Assembly (NCBI GenBank): GCA_900109485.1
Contig: FOAY01000014.1
Location: 62,001 to 126,000, forward strand
Reading direction: 5' to 3'
Length of the DNA: 64,000 bases
Source of the DNA: Kosakonia sacchari
GTDB taxonomy: Bacteria > Pseudomonadota > Gammaproteobacteria > Enterobacterales > Enterobacteriaceae
Part shown: one piece after another, positions 53,667-62,739 of the stretch
Layout: every line of letters begins with the position of its first letter
How positions within the stretch are numbered: position 1 is the stretch's first letter
Made by a program: the position numbers and the translations under genes
Notes under the pieces: generated by a model
Told to the model about the DNA's origin: nothing
The model's input: the letters and a program-made list of their open reading frames with translations, nothing else
The model's database searches: none

Positions 53667-54422
53667 TTAAATCGACTGTCCGCCGGAAACTTCAATGCGC
53701 TGGCCGTTGACCCATCGGTTGTCCTCACCCAACAGGCTGGCAATCATCGGGCCGATATCGTCAGGTAGCCCCACGCGACCAAGCGCCGTCATACCTGCAA
53801 AGGCTTTGTTGTAATCGGGAATGTCACGTACAGCCCCGCCCAGGAAGTCCGTTTCGATAGCGCCAGGGGCAATGGCATTGACTGTAATGCCGCGGCTGCC
53901 CAGCTCTTTCGCCATATAAACGGTGAGCACTTCAACTGCGCCTTTGGCCGCCGAGTAGGCCGAGAACCCGGGGAACGACACGCGAGTCAGACCCGATGAG
54001 AAATTGATGATCCGTCCGCCATCGGCCAGCATCGGCAGAAGTGACTGCGTCAGGAAAAATACCCCCTTCACGTGGACGTCAAAGAGCGCGTCAAACTGTT
54101 CTTCAGTGGTATCCACGAAGTCGGCCATTTCGCCATGCCCGGCGTTATTGATCAGATGGTCGAACGTATCGCGCCCCCAGTTGTCTTGCAATGCTGCGCG
54201 TACGGCGACCACGAAATCGAGAAAGGACGACACGTTGCTCACGTCCAGTTGAAGCGCAATTGCCTTACGACCAAGGGACTGGATGTCAGCCGCCACTGCG
54301 TCTGCTGCTGCTTTACCATTACGATAGGTGATGATCACATCGCCACCATGGCGGGCAATGCTCAGTGCAGTATTTCGACCAAGGCCCCGACTGGCACCGG
54401 TCACAAGAGAAATAGTTGTCAT
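53667..54422 (-). CDS. Short-chain dehydrogenase/reductase
   Basis: 251 aa classical SDR, NAD(P)-dependent. Cofactor motif TGASRGLG (about 8-15), NNAGHGE, catalytic Ser in FSSGLT, and YSAAKGA (Tyr-Lys), and the C-terminal GQRIEVSGGQSI typical of FabG-like enzymes. ATG 54422 with AGGAG; a longer frame from 54464 has no site. Divergent from an AraC regulator that likely controls it. Substrate unknown. Confidence 0.88.
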   Translation of the reverse strand: MTTISLVTGASRGLGRNTALSIARHGGDVIITYRNGKAAADAVAADIQSLGRKAIALQLDVSNVSSFLDFVVAVRAALQDNWGRDTFDHLINNAGHGEMADFVDTTEEQFDALFDVHVKGVFFLTQSLLPMLADGGRIINFSSGLTRVSFPGFSAYSAAKGAVEVLTVYMAKELGSRGITVNAIAPGAIETDFLGGAVRDIPDYNKAFAGMTALGRVGLPDDIGPMIASLLGEDNRWVNGQRIEVSGGQSI

Positions 54423-54583
54423 GAAATATCTCCTAATGAGTGGAGATAAAATAGTAACCAGCACAAAGCATTTTAGGTTGCCCGATAATAGCGAAAACTT
54501 GCCTGATAATTTTGAAATTTCTATTCAACCAGAACTGCACTAAGATTAGCGCACACTTAAATCACATTTAATAGCCTAAAAAT

Positions 54584-55531
54584 ATGATGGCGACGACCCG
54601 ATTATCTGAAGAATGCAGCGTGGACACCGATGAGTCTGAAGGTACAAAGACGACTGCGGCGCTGCTACGGGTGGCGCGGAAATATGCCGACGCGCATCTC
54701 AATAAAGAAGGTGTGGCAATAACTCCCATTCCAGGGGTATTCATCTTAAGCGAGGCCGCACCTTCCTTGTTGCAGTTCGCCATTACTAAACCGCTGGTCG
54801 CACTTGTGCTGCAAGGCCGCAAGCGCGTGACGATGGGCAGTCATACTTTTGATTTTGGCGCGGGGGAGTCTTTGCTGGTGACTGTGGATGTGCCGACAGT
54901 AAGCCAGGTTATCACCGCCAGCGCCGCCACCCCCTATTATTCACTGGTCGTGGAACTTGACGCCGCGGTGATTACCGAATTGGTTGGCGATATGGGGAAA
55001 CTGGAGGCAACTGCGGATTTGCCCGTGAGGGTTGACCAGATCGAAGAGGACGTTGCAGAAGCTGCGTTGCGCCTGCTGAAATTGCTCGACAGGCCGCACG
55101 CGTTAAAGATGCTGGGTCGCCAGTTGGTGCGCGAGTTGCATTACTGGCTGCTCTCCGGACGATATGGCAAATCTGTGCGTGCCCTCGGAAACACGGATAG
55201 CCATGCTCGCCGGATCGCCCGGGCTGTCGAGATTATTCGGACTCAATATGATCAGCCGTTGCGAATCAAAACGCTGGCCGACGCAGCGGGGATGAGTATT
55301 TCGGTATTCCATACGCATTTTCGCAATGTCACTACGCTCACACCGCTGCAATTTCAGAAACAGTTGCGCCTGGTAGAAGCGCGCAGACGTATGCTTGCGG
55401 AAGGCGCTGCGGTTAGCACCGCTGCCCACGGCGTCGGCTATGAGAGCGTGACGCAGTTTACCCGTGAATATTCGCGTATGTTCGGCCAACCACCGGCTCG
55501 CAGCATCCGTGACGCGCGTGAAAGTGAGTAG
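54584..55531 (+). CDS. AraC-family regulator (AraC_N type)
   Basis: 315 aa. AraC_N ligand domain about 30-190 (LALVLQGRKRVTMGSHTFDF-like strand) and C-terminal double HTH about 210-305 with LADAAGMSISVFHTHFRNVT and GVGYESVTQFTREYSRMFG. Same subfamily as the regulator at 20399. Divergent from the SDR gene with 161 bp between, a common regulator/oxidoreductase pairing. Confidence 0.88.
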   Translation: MMATTRLSEECSVDTDESEGTKTTAALLRVARKYADAHLNKEGVAITPIPGVFILSEAAPSLLQFAITKPLVALVLQGRKRVTMGSHTFDFGAGESLLVTVDVPTVSQVITASAATPYYSLVVELDAAVITELVGDMGKLEATADLPVRVDQIEEDVAEAALRLLKLLDRPHALKMLGRQLVRELHYWLLSGRYGKSVRALGNTDSHARRIARAVEIIRTQYDQPLRIKTLADAAGMSISVFHTHFRNVTTLTPLQFQKQLRLVEARRRMLAEGAAVSTAAHGVGYESVTQFTREYSRMFGQPPARSIRDARESE

Positions 55532-55610
55532 TCGGCGAAGCCCGTTGAGCCTGGAGAGGATGAATTAATGGCGTCAATAATGACGCCACGTAAAATAAAA
55601 GGGTAATAAT

Positions 55611-55994
55611 ATGATAATGAAAGATTTTTATTATGCATATATAGACTGCCTGAACCGGCGCGCGTGGGATGAGCTTGGGCTGTATATTGCTGAGAATGCC
55701 AGGCACAATGGCCGGCCGTTTGGTTTGTCAGGTTATCGTTCAATGCTTATTCAGGATGTTGAGAATATCCCCAATCTAACGTTCGTTGTCGATCGTCTGG
55801 TATGTGAACCTCCTCTTATTGCAGCCCGACTGATGTTTAACTGCGCACCGAAAGGCGAATTTCTCGGGTTAAAAATTAATGGTCGGCATATTTCATTTGC
55901 TGAAAATGTTTTCTATGAAGTGAATAACGGGAAAATTACCAATGTGCTTTCCGTCATTGATAAAGCGGCAATCGAAGCACAGATTGCTGAGTAA
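55611..55994 (+). CDS. SnoaL-like/NTF2-fold protein
   Basis: 127 aa of the ester-cyclase/SnoaL type cone fold (DFYYAYIDCLNRRAWDELGLY, then ISFAENVFYEVNNGKITNVLSVID). Such proteins are cyclases, isomerases or hydrolases of small ligands. It follows the AraC gene by 79 bp. Start 55611 or the ATG two codons later. Confidence 0.75.
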   Translation: MIMKDFYYAYIDCLNRRAWDELGLYIAENARHNGRPFGLSGYRSMLIQDVENIPNLTFVVDRLVCEPPLIAARLMFNCAPKGEFLGLKINGRHISFAENVFYEVNNGKITNVLSVIDKAAIEAQIAE

Positions 55995-56141
55995 TTATTT
56001 ATCGCTTCCGGGACGGCAAAACTATGCAGGAGGTAAAATTTCGACCTGCGGAAGTAGGGGGCACAGCAACAACTCTGCCTTCCAACCACAAGTTCGCAAC
56101 TTCTGAGTCTGGCAAAAAACGGACGTGCTCCAGGAGACAAC

Positions 56142-56168
56142 GGTCCGCTGCGAGCGAAGAGCGGAAAT
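56142..56168. repeat. Short dispersed repeat, copy 1
   Basis: Core CGCTGCGAGCGAA(G/C)AGCGGA shared with 56879-56906. It contains a TCGCT/AGCGA-type small hairpin. The copies are in the same orientation and flank the GNAT gene. Confidence 0.55.
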
Positions 56169-56258
56169 TAGCGCTTTACCCCACTTGCACAACTTTGCCA
56201 TCTTCTTTGTCTCGGTAATGTCCAGCAAAGTTGTGTAGTTCAATGCTGCCGCAAACCT

Positions 56259-56714
56259 TTATCTCGAAAAAGTCATCACCGAATAACAAAGAACATCGCC
56301 ACTATCAGTCGTCATCGATTCAAATGAAATCGGTTTATACCCCCGTTGCATGTAGAAATGCATAGCAGGTAACGATGCATCAAGTGTTATTGAGTTATTT
56401 TTTTCCAGTATGATCTTTTCCAGAAAATCTATCAGATATCGCCCATATCCTTGCCGTTGATACCCAGGAAGAATAAATAGTCGGCCTATCTCGTTATTTT
56501 TTACACTTCCTGTACCGACGATAATTTCGCCCTCACTGATAAGATACAGTTCTTTGTTATTAATGGCATTTCTAACTTTATCTTTTGAATGGTATGAAAG
56601 AAAAAAATTCACGACACCCAGTGGATAGTACCTTGGGTAAATATCGCTAATGGTTGTTCCGATAATGGATGAAACGCTATCACAATCTTTTTCTTCTGCA
56701 TGTTTGATTTTCAA
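56259..56714 (-). CDS. GNAT-family N-acetyltransferase
   Basis: 151 aa, single acetyltransferase domain. Acetyl-CoA loop GRLFILPGYQRQGYGRYLIDFL (about 77-98; core QRQGYG) and C-terminal SLPAMHFYMQRGYKPI. AT-rich compared with neighbours, which suggests horizontal gain. It is flanked by two short repeats in direct orientation. Substrate unknown; could acetylate a small molecule or protein. Confidence 0.82.
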   Translation of the reverse strand: MKIKHAEEKDCDSVSSIIGTTISDIYPRYYPLGVVNFFLSYHSKDKVRNAINNKELYLISEGEIIVGTGSVKNNEIGRLFILPGYQRQGYGRYLIDFLEKIILEKNNSITLDASLPAMHFYMQRGYKPISFESMTTDSGDVLCYSVMTFSR

Positions 56715-57321
56715 TGATTAGCTCTCTCATCGACAGGATAAGATCTAGTATTACCACCTTATTAACGCGTAAGTTTTGATCCATATGCGCATGAGTGCGG
56801 CCTCTATTGATTAACACGCCGTAGTGTTAGAAATACATGTACCACCTTCTGGCTCGAGGCGTGAGCCTGCCCGTGGCATGGTTCGCTGCGAGCGAACAGC
56901 GGACATGGATTGCCTGTTCAATGAATGGTCTATTCGCATCAGTGTTGCAACTGAATTAAAACGACATCCAAACCATCATGTGTTGAATGATTGAATATTT
57001 ATATTGATTCCAAAGACTTCGCCAGTACATCCCTTGGCGTTTCACGCACGGCCAGATGAGTTATGGCATTGTCTGGACGTTTGAGGGAGGCGGGATCTCG
57101 ATTTTGCAATGAGGATATTGAGCGAGAAGGGTTATCGCCTGTTAATGGCTAACCGCACAGAGCCATGAGTACAAACAGTCACTCGTATGCTCAGTACTGA
57201 AAGGCGGCTCACCGGCCTGGCTTCGCCAGTAGTCTGCGATAGGTATGCCAGCCAGCCCTCTGTAATTTCATTAGGATAAATTGAGGGAAGGCTGTGCTCA
57301 GGATTAAACTGTCTTCCCCAT
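56715..57321. other. Intergenic region, 607 bp, with repeat and possible debris
   Basis: No supported gene. It contains repeat copy 2 (56879-56906). On the minus strand two partial frames, 57344-57132 (70 codons) and about 57145-57000 (ending REVRETP-like ...VLAKSLESI), adjoin and could be remnants of one broken gene, but neither is recognised. Confidence 0.35.
56879..56906. repeat. Short dispersed repeat, copy 2
   Basis: Same core as 56142-56168; here TTCGCTGCGAGCGAA is a perfect hairpin (6-bp stem, 3-base loop) followed by CAGCGGACATGG. Confidence 0.55.
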
Positions 57322-58092
57322 TTATTGCGGGACAGGCAGAGCAAAGCGTTTTTTCAGTACATGGGCAATATCGTCCTCCGTCAGTCGCTGCTTTTCTACG
57401 CCATCTGCGGTGATCGTCTTCAGCACATTACCCAGCAAAATCAGGCGACCCTCGGAGCTGTGCTGCACGATCAGTAACTTTTGCACAAAGATGGCATCAG
57501 GATGGGTGGAGTTGAGGTAGTTGGCCGGGATGAAATCAATCCACTCCTGGGGTGACAGATCAAAACTGTATTGATTGGCCCATTCGCCCTCCACCTTCGC
57601 TTGTAGCAGGTACTCGCTATTAACGTCACGGGTAAGTCGGAAAGTATCGAAATCCTGTTCGATATCGGTATCTGGCATGTCTATGGCGATCGGTGCGCGA
57701 ATACCATAGCTGCCGAACCCCAGATCGCAAAGCCACTGGCGGTCATCGACTTCAGCAATTAATACCATATGCGTTTTCGGTCGGCGTGCTGGGTAGAACA
57801 TCGGACGAGCTGCAACGAAACGGTAGGGAATACCTAAAGCGCCCAACGCCATTGCAAATAGCCCATTGACCTCATAGCAGTATCCACCACGACCTCGTTG
57901 TAGCAGCTTGTCTGCAATGTCTTCGGGTACCAGGGAGACGACTTTGCCAGCTTGTACATCCAGATTCTCGAAGGGCACCGAAAAGAGTTGATGACGCATG
58001 AGCGCGTGCAGCGTGGCGGTATCGGCGGCTGCATGCCCAGTGTAGTTTATACGACGGAAATAAGTAGAAAGGTCGAAGTTGTCGCTATGCAT
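57322..58092 (-). CDS. nhoA: Arylamine N-acetyltransferase
   Basis: 256 aa cytoplasmic enzyme that moves acetyl from acetyl-CoA to arylamines, hydroxylamines and hydrazines. Catalytic triad present: Cys72 (RGRGGYCYE), His108 (PKTHMVL) and Asp123 (LCDLGFGSYG). ATG 58092 with a perfect AAGGAGG site; an extended frame from 58140 is rejected. Divergent from a MocR regulator 94 bp away. Confidence 0.92.
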   Translation of the reverse strand: MHSDNFDLSTYFRRINYTGHAAADTATLHALMRHQLFSVPFENLDVQAGKVVSLVPEDIADKLLQRGRGGYCYEVNGLFAMALGALGIPYRFVAARPMFYPARRPKTHMVLIAEVDDRQWLCDLGFGSYGIRAPIAIDMPDTDIEQDFDTFRLTRDVNSEYLLQAKVEGEWANQYSFDLSPQEWIDFIPANYLNSTHPDAIFVQKLLIVQHSSEGRLILLGNVLKTITADGVEKQRLTEDDIAHVLKKRFALPVPQ

Positions 58093-58186
58093 AATGCCTC
58101 CTTGATTGGGTTCGGCACTACTATAGAAGGGCCGCATCATTGTCTGTATAGTCAGATCTATCGAAAATCAGACTGTACAGTTCGCA

Positions 58187-59620
58187 ATGTCCGCCCCACG
58201 TCTGTTGTCCCCACATTACCGCCGGATTGCTGAAATGCTGCGCTTTACCCTTGCATCAGGTGTATTGCGAGTCGGCGACAGGATGATCTCTGCGCGTAAA
58301 CTGGCCGAACGCGAGCAAGTTAGCCTCCCGACGGCACTGGAAGCACTCCGTTGTCTTGAGGCCGAAGGCCTGATTGTTGCGCGTCCGCGTTCGGGCTACT
58401 TCGTTTGCCAGATAAACACACCTCAGAACATGCCGTCTTCCCATCATTTATCTGGCCCAGTCCCCGTGACAATGTCAGCAGTAGCCCGTTCACTATTCAG
58501 TAGCGCAGAAACCCGTCTGGTGCCACTTGGAGCAGCGCTGCCCGATCCAATATGGCTGCCAACAGATACGCTACAGCGGGCGCTGCAGGCTGCAAGCCGT
58601 CGCCTGGAAGCACACGGGCAGAGCTACAGCCTACCGCCGGGAAGGGCAGACCTGCGTAGAAATATAGCCGTACGCGCTGCACAGTGGGGTGCGCGTTTTG
58701 GTCCGGATGATCTCGTCATCACGGCTGGAGCGACGCAGGCACTGCGTCTGGCTCTGCGAGCTGTATGTCAGCCAGGTGATGTAGTGGCAATTGAGCAACC
58801 CGCCTACTTCGGTACGCTCCTGCTGCTGGAAGACTTAGGCCTCAGGGCATTGCAAATCCCCACGGATCCCGCTGAAGGCTTGTTGCTGGCACCTCTGGGT
58901 GAAGCTATTCAGCGCCACCGTCCCGCAGCCGTGCTGGCCTCGCCCACTGTGCAAAACCCACTCGGTGCCAGTATGCCCGTCACTCGCAAGCAGGAACTTG
59001 TTGCTCTGATTGAACGTGCAGGCATCCCTTTAATTGAGGACGATGTGTATGGTGACCTGGCAGGTGAGGGGCAGCGTCCTCCGGCCTGCAAGGCGTTCGA
59101 CCAGAGTGGCAGTGTGATTTACTGCAGTTCATTATCAAAAACCCTTGCCCCGGGCTGGAGAATCGGTTGGGTTGCGGCAGGACGCTACCACACGCAGGTA
59201 TTGCAGGCTCGCATGGCCGGGGATTGGGCAGGCGCACCGCTGCTTGAAGCAGCCGCGAGCGATATACTGGCAAGTGGAGACTACGAGCGTCATCTGCGGC
59301 GCCTGAAGCTCCGGGTCACTGAGGGGGTACAAGCCGTCATCGCTCGGGTCAAAGCAAGCTTCCCTCCGGGCACTCGTATTACCGTGCCGACAGCCGGTTT
59401 CTTGTTGTGGATAGAACTTCCGCATTCACTAAATGCATTGGTGGTACATCGTCGCGCGCTGGCGCTGGGCATTGGTGTCAGTCCTGGCCTCCTGTTTTCC
59501 CCGGGGGCGGAATTTCAGAACTTCCTGCGGTTAAATTGTGCGAATGAACCCTCGCCCAGGTTGCTAAATGCAGTGGAACAGATCGGTGCGCTTTGTCATG
59601 AACTGGCTGGTCAGCGCTAA
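58187..59620 (+). CDS. MocR-family (GntR-aminotransferase fusion) regulator
   Basis: 477 aa. Winged helix about 1-75 (SARKLAEREQVSLPTALEAL, then EGLIVARPRSGYFV) fused to a type I aminotransferase-like domain (about 105-470). The PLP lysine is expected in SSLSKTLAPGWRIGW, near 312; Asp in EDDVYGD. MocR proteins sense PLP or amino compounds. It probably controls the divergent N-acetyltransferase gene, an inference from position only. Confidence 0.9.
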   Translation: MSAPRLLSPHYRRIAEMLRFTLASGVLRVGDRMISARKLAEREQVSLPTALEALRCLEAEGLIVARPRSGYFVCQINTPQNMPSSHHLSGPVPVTMSAVARSLFSSAETRLVPLGAALPDPIWLPTDTLQRALQAASRRLEAHGQSYSLPPGRADLRRNIAVRAAQWGARFGPDDLVITAGATQALRLALRAVCQPGDVVAIEQPAYFGTLLLLEDLGLRALQIPTDPAEGLLLAPLGEAIQRHRPAAVLASPTVQNPLGASMPVTRKQELVALIERAGIPLIEDDVYGDLAGEGQRPPACKAFDQSGSVIYCSSLSKTLAPGWRIGWVAAGRYHTQVLQARMAGDWAGAPLLEAAASDILASGDYERHLRRLKLRVTEGVQAVIARVKASFPPGTRITVPTAGFLLWIELPHSLNALVVHRRALALGIGVSPGLLFSPGAEFQNFLRLNCANEPSPRLLNAVEQIGALCHELAGQR

Positions 59621-59947
59621 AGACTAATACATGCCCAAGCCCAAACTAATTCCTCTACTACCTCAAAAGGACAAAAGTGGGCTTGTCTGCTCTCATGAGA
59701 TTCATTCCGCATGATGTTCGTCACGTCTGCTTTGGCACAAAGTTGCCTGTCGGCTCAAGTGGAAAGACGACATCTCAGTTCGACTGTGTCCCTTCTTCGT
59801 TATAAACAGGAATACAAGATGTCAGGGGAATTACACCAGAATACGGACATTAAATATCAGCAGGAAATCCGGCCCATACAGGTGTAAGGGCCGGAAATCA
59901 TCTGAACGGGGCAAACAGCACCACACACTGAGTGTCAACGCGCAGGC
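59621..59947. other. Intergenic region, 327 bp
   Basis: Between MocR and the convergent beta-lactamase-like gene. Apart from the hairpin at 59868-59895 nothing is recognised. Confidence 0.4.
59868..59895 (-). terminator. Terminator-like hairpin after the B3 beta-lactamase-like gene
   Basis: TCCGGCCC / GGGCCGGA, perfect 8-bp stem with a 12-base loop, followed on the minus strand by TTTCC. It lies 53 bp past the gene's stop. Confidence 0.55.
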
Positions 59948-60940
59948 TTACTTCGCCGTTTTGGCCTGTTCAACTTTCAGGCGTTCGCTGGCACCGAGAC
60001 GAAGCTGGTCGAGTTGTTTGATAATCCCCGCGGCATCGTCCATGGGATGAGGCTGACCAGGCTGACGTTCTTTGAGGCGGGCTGCCGCTTCAATCATGCC
60101 ATTGCTGAAGGGGTGTGAAGTGAGATGCACTCTTATCGGATGTCGGGGATCGCTCACCATTTTTTTGATGCGATCAATACTACGGATGTAAGCCTCTACC
60201 TGTTGTGGGCCGTCTATTGCATTTAAACCAAGACCGCCCACCGTGATGGCTTTATACGTTTCATTACTATCTTTAACATCAAACACATATGATGCAGTGC
60301 CCCAGGTATGTCCTGGTGTTGAGAACGCCTGAATGCTTGTATCGCCTACGGTCAGTACTTCACCATCCTTGATCTCAATGCCATCGGCAGAGGGCATGGT
60401 CCATGCGCCTGGCTTACCCTGCGATTTTTGGGCATCCTGGCGTGCTTCGATCCAGCCTTCGCGGGTCATGGCAATCTTCGCGTTGGTCAATGCTTTGAGG
60501 CGGGATATGCCTCCGGCGTGGTCAAAATGACCATGCGTTACCAGAATCAGTTTGATATCAGCAGGGTCAAAACCGAGTTTTTTGATATTTTCAAGGAGCC
60601 TGTCGGTGTATGGCTCATACAATGTATCGATCAAGACCAGGCCGTCACTTGTCTTCAGCAGCCATGCCGATACCCAGCATATGCCAACATAGTAAACATT
60701 ATCAAAAACCTGAAAGGGAGGAATTGACTGAATCTCTTCATTATTCAGCCACTTGCCCAGCTCTGCTGGCATTTTTCCGGTTCTTCCAAACTCGGTGAAC
60801 AAATCATTAATGGTTGATGACGAACCACAGCCTGCCATCGGCGTTGCATCTGCTGCTGCGGTTTCTGATATCTGAGCGTTCGCAGTCCCTCCGGCGATCA
60901 GCAGGATTAAGGTAAGTAAAAGAGAGCGGGTTTTCAGCAT
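59948..60940 (-). CDS. Subclass B3 metallo-beta-lactamase-like protein
   Basis: 330 aa, exported: signal peptide about 1-22 (LLLTLILLIAGGTANA). Zinc ligands of subclass B3 are all visible: HGHFDH (His136, His138, Asp140, His141), His211 in STPGHTWGTAS and His276 in LTSHPFSNG. The overall pattern (PPFQVFDNVYYVG, LIDTLY) matches B3 enzymes such as L1 and relatives; the length is somewhat greater than the usual 290. It may hydrolyse beta-lactams including carbapenems or another amide/lactone; activity is not proven by sequence. ATG 60940 gives a clean signal peptide. Divergent LysR regulator. Confidence 0.85.
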   Translation of the reverse strand: MLKTRSLLLTLILLIAGGTANAQISETAAADATPMAGCGSSSTINDLFTEFGRTGKMPAELGKWLNNEEIQSIPPFQVFDNVYYVGICWVSAWLLKTSDGLVLIDTLYEPYTDRLLENIKKLGFDPADIKLILVTHGHFDHAGGISRLKALTNAKIAMTREGWIEARQDAQKSQGKPGAWTMPSADGIEIKDGEVLTVGDTSIQAFSTPGHTWGTASYVFDVKDSNETYKAITVGGLGLNAIDGPQQVEAYIRSIDRIKKMVSDPRHPIRVHLTSHPFSNGMIEAAARLKERQPGQPHPMDDAAGIIKQLDQLRLGASERLKVEQAKTAK

Positions 60941-61052
60941 GTTGCATTCCATTGTGGGTTGACCAGGCTTTGTACTATAGTTGCTTCATTCGATCGGATA
61001 TACCGCCAAAAAAGCAATAAGACGTTGCATAAAACGGACATTAGGGTGAAAT

Positions 61053-61949
61053 ATGGACCGCCTGACAGCCATGAAGGTTTTCATCAATGTGGTCGAACTG
61101 GGGAGTCTGACTGCTGCAGCAAACAGGATGGAGATTTCACGTGCCATGGCAACCCGCTACATTTCTTCGCTCGAAAGCGAGCTCCGGGTACGCTTGTTGC
61201 ACAGAACCAGCCGCTGCCTCGGCCCGACCAGCGACGGCTGCAATATTCTTTCTTTTTGTCGACAAATCATTGCGTTGAATGAAGATATTGATTTGGCTAC
61301 AGCAGGCAGACACACCGAGCCTCAGGGGCTAATTCGCGTGGCCAGTAGTATTTCGTTCGGACAGTCTTATCTGGCGGGTGCCATCACCCGTTATGTTGAG
61401 CTGTTTCCAAAAACGTCAGTCGAAATGGTGCTGGGAGATCATGCAGTGAACCTGAATGAGGGGCCTGTCGATCTGGCCATCATTGTGGGTAGTGAGCCGG
61501 CACCGGGTATGATTTCACGTTTGCTGACCCGCTGCCCTTCAGTTGTTTGCGCGGCTCCGGCCTATCTCGACCGTTGCGGCGAGCCCGATCATCCTGATGA
61601 CTTACGCCAGCACAACTGCCTGAATCATACCCGTTTTGGTAACACGTGGCGCTTCACTCCTTCGTCGGGGGAGCCGAACATGCCTGTTATCGAAGTGGAG
61701 GTCTCAGGCAGCATTGCTGCAAATGATTCCATGGTACTGCTCTCTGCAGCGCTGAGCGGAAAAGGGATCGTACATTTACCCGCCTTCACATGCTCATCGG
61801 ATATTCAATCCGGAGCATTGGTCGCATTATTTCGTGATTACCAATTACCGCAACTGGATGTGTGTGCCGTGTATGCTTCGCGTAAGTACTTACCCGCAAC
61901 CACCCGGTCGCTGCTTGATTTCCTGCTAACCGATATCATCCGTACTTAG
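61053..61949 (+). CDS. LysR-family regulator next to the B3 enzyme
   Basis: 298 aa. Winged helix about 1-60 (MDRLTAMKVFINVVELGSL, then ISRAMATRYISSLESEL) and LysR substrate domain about 90-295. Of the common CrgA-like group. Divergent from the metallo-beta-lactamase-like gene over 112 bp that contains ATTCGATCGGAT, a T-N11-A style dyad near 60988-60999. The layout recalls ampR-ampC, though it is a different LysR subgroup. Confidence 0.88.
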   Translation: MDRLTAMKVFINVVELGSLTAAANRMEISRAMATRYISSLESELRVRLLHRTSRCLGPTSDGCNILSFCRQIIALNEDIDLATAGRHTEPQGLIRVASSISFGQSYLAGAITRYVELFPKTSVEMVLGDHAVNLNEGPVDLAIIVGSEPAPGMISRLLTRCPSVVCAAPAYLDRCGEPDHPDDLRQHNCLNHTRFGNTWRFTPSSGEPNMPVIEVEVSGSIAANDSMVLLSAALSGKGIVHLPAFTCSSDIQSGALVALFRDYQLPQLDVCAVYASRKYLPATTRSLLDFLLTDIIRT

Positions 61950-62142
61950 GGCGATTTTTGTCACGATAGTCAGCAGTCCTGCTATTTTGCAACCGTAACA
62001 CACGGAGAAGGGATTTGGGCTGCATGGGTTTTTTCGATGCAGAAAGAAGACGTTATGGAATAGCCTTATGCTGTTCTGCGACCACGGCGGGTATTTTATA
62101 AGCTATGTAATATTGCAGGTAATTAAGATGTATTTTAAATAA

Positions 62143-62166
62143 AAAACCCGAAATAAATCGGGTTTT
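62143..62166. terminator. Bidirectional terminator between lysR and the DUF305 gene
   Basis: AAAACCCG / CGGGTTTT, perfect 8-bp stem with an 8-base loop; T-rich on both strands. Suits both convergent genes. Confidence 0.8.
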
Positions 62167-62242
62167 AATTATTTTACGATTAACAGGGCTCTGTGCTCAG
62201 GGATATATTTAGATTGCTCTGAGTGTTGATTGTCAGCAATAT

Positions 62243-62593
62243 TTATTTATGATTGCTGACCCATTTATTCATCTGCTCGATTTCACCTTTCTGCGCTTTT
62301 ATGATGTCCTGCGCAAGCTTTCTCATTTCGGGATCTTTTCCATATTTGAGCTCGGTTTCAGCCATTGCTATCGCACCTTCATGATGCGGAATCATGCCTT
62401 TAGCAAACGCTTTATCAGGATCAGTGTCTTTAAAGGCAGTCATCATTTTTTCATGCATGTCGTTCATACCAGTCATATATTCCTGCGACGATGCCGATGA
62501 TGTCATATCAGTCATTTTCATCGCTGAGTGTTCGGCAGATATGGCTGGCAGAGATAACATTAATATAACAAAAAGAGAGTTTTTGATTTTCAT
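62243..62593 (-). CDS. DUF305 periplasmic protein (copper/silver locus type)
   Basis: 116 aa. Signal peptide about 1-20 (ending PAISA-EH). Then Met/His-rich helices: NDMHEKMMTAF, the DUF305 signature MIPHHEGAIAMAE and MRKLAQDIIKAQ. Proteins of this type accompany copper/silver resistance genes and are thought to bind metal in the periplasm. 146 bp after silE on the same strand. Confidence 0.85.
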   Translation of the reverse strand: MKIKNSLFVILMLSLPAISAEHSAMKMTDMTSSASSQEYMTGMNDMHEKMMTAFKDTDPDKAFAKGMIPHHEGAIAMAETELKYGKDPEMRKLAQDIIKAQKGEIEQMNKWVSNHK

Positions 62594-62739
62594 AAAATAA
62601 ATCCTTTGTGAGTTGCGTACCCAGTAATTGTAGCTGAGAGAGATAAAAAGCCCCCAGGCGGGGGCAAACTATAGCCACATATTCGGTCAAGAAAAAATCT
62701 ATCAAGGAAAAGGTAACAACGTGCTCATTAAAGTTGAAT

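Noticed and set aside
57132..57344. 70-codon minus-strand frame beside the N-acetyltransferase gene
   Set aside because: Overlaps the end of that gene, no ribosome site, product not recognised. At best a remnant; noted in the intergenic entry.
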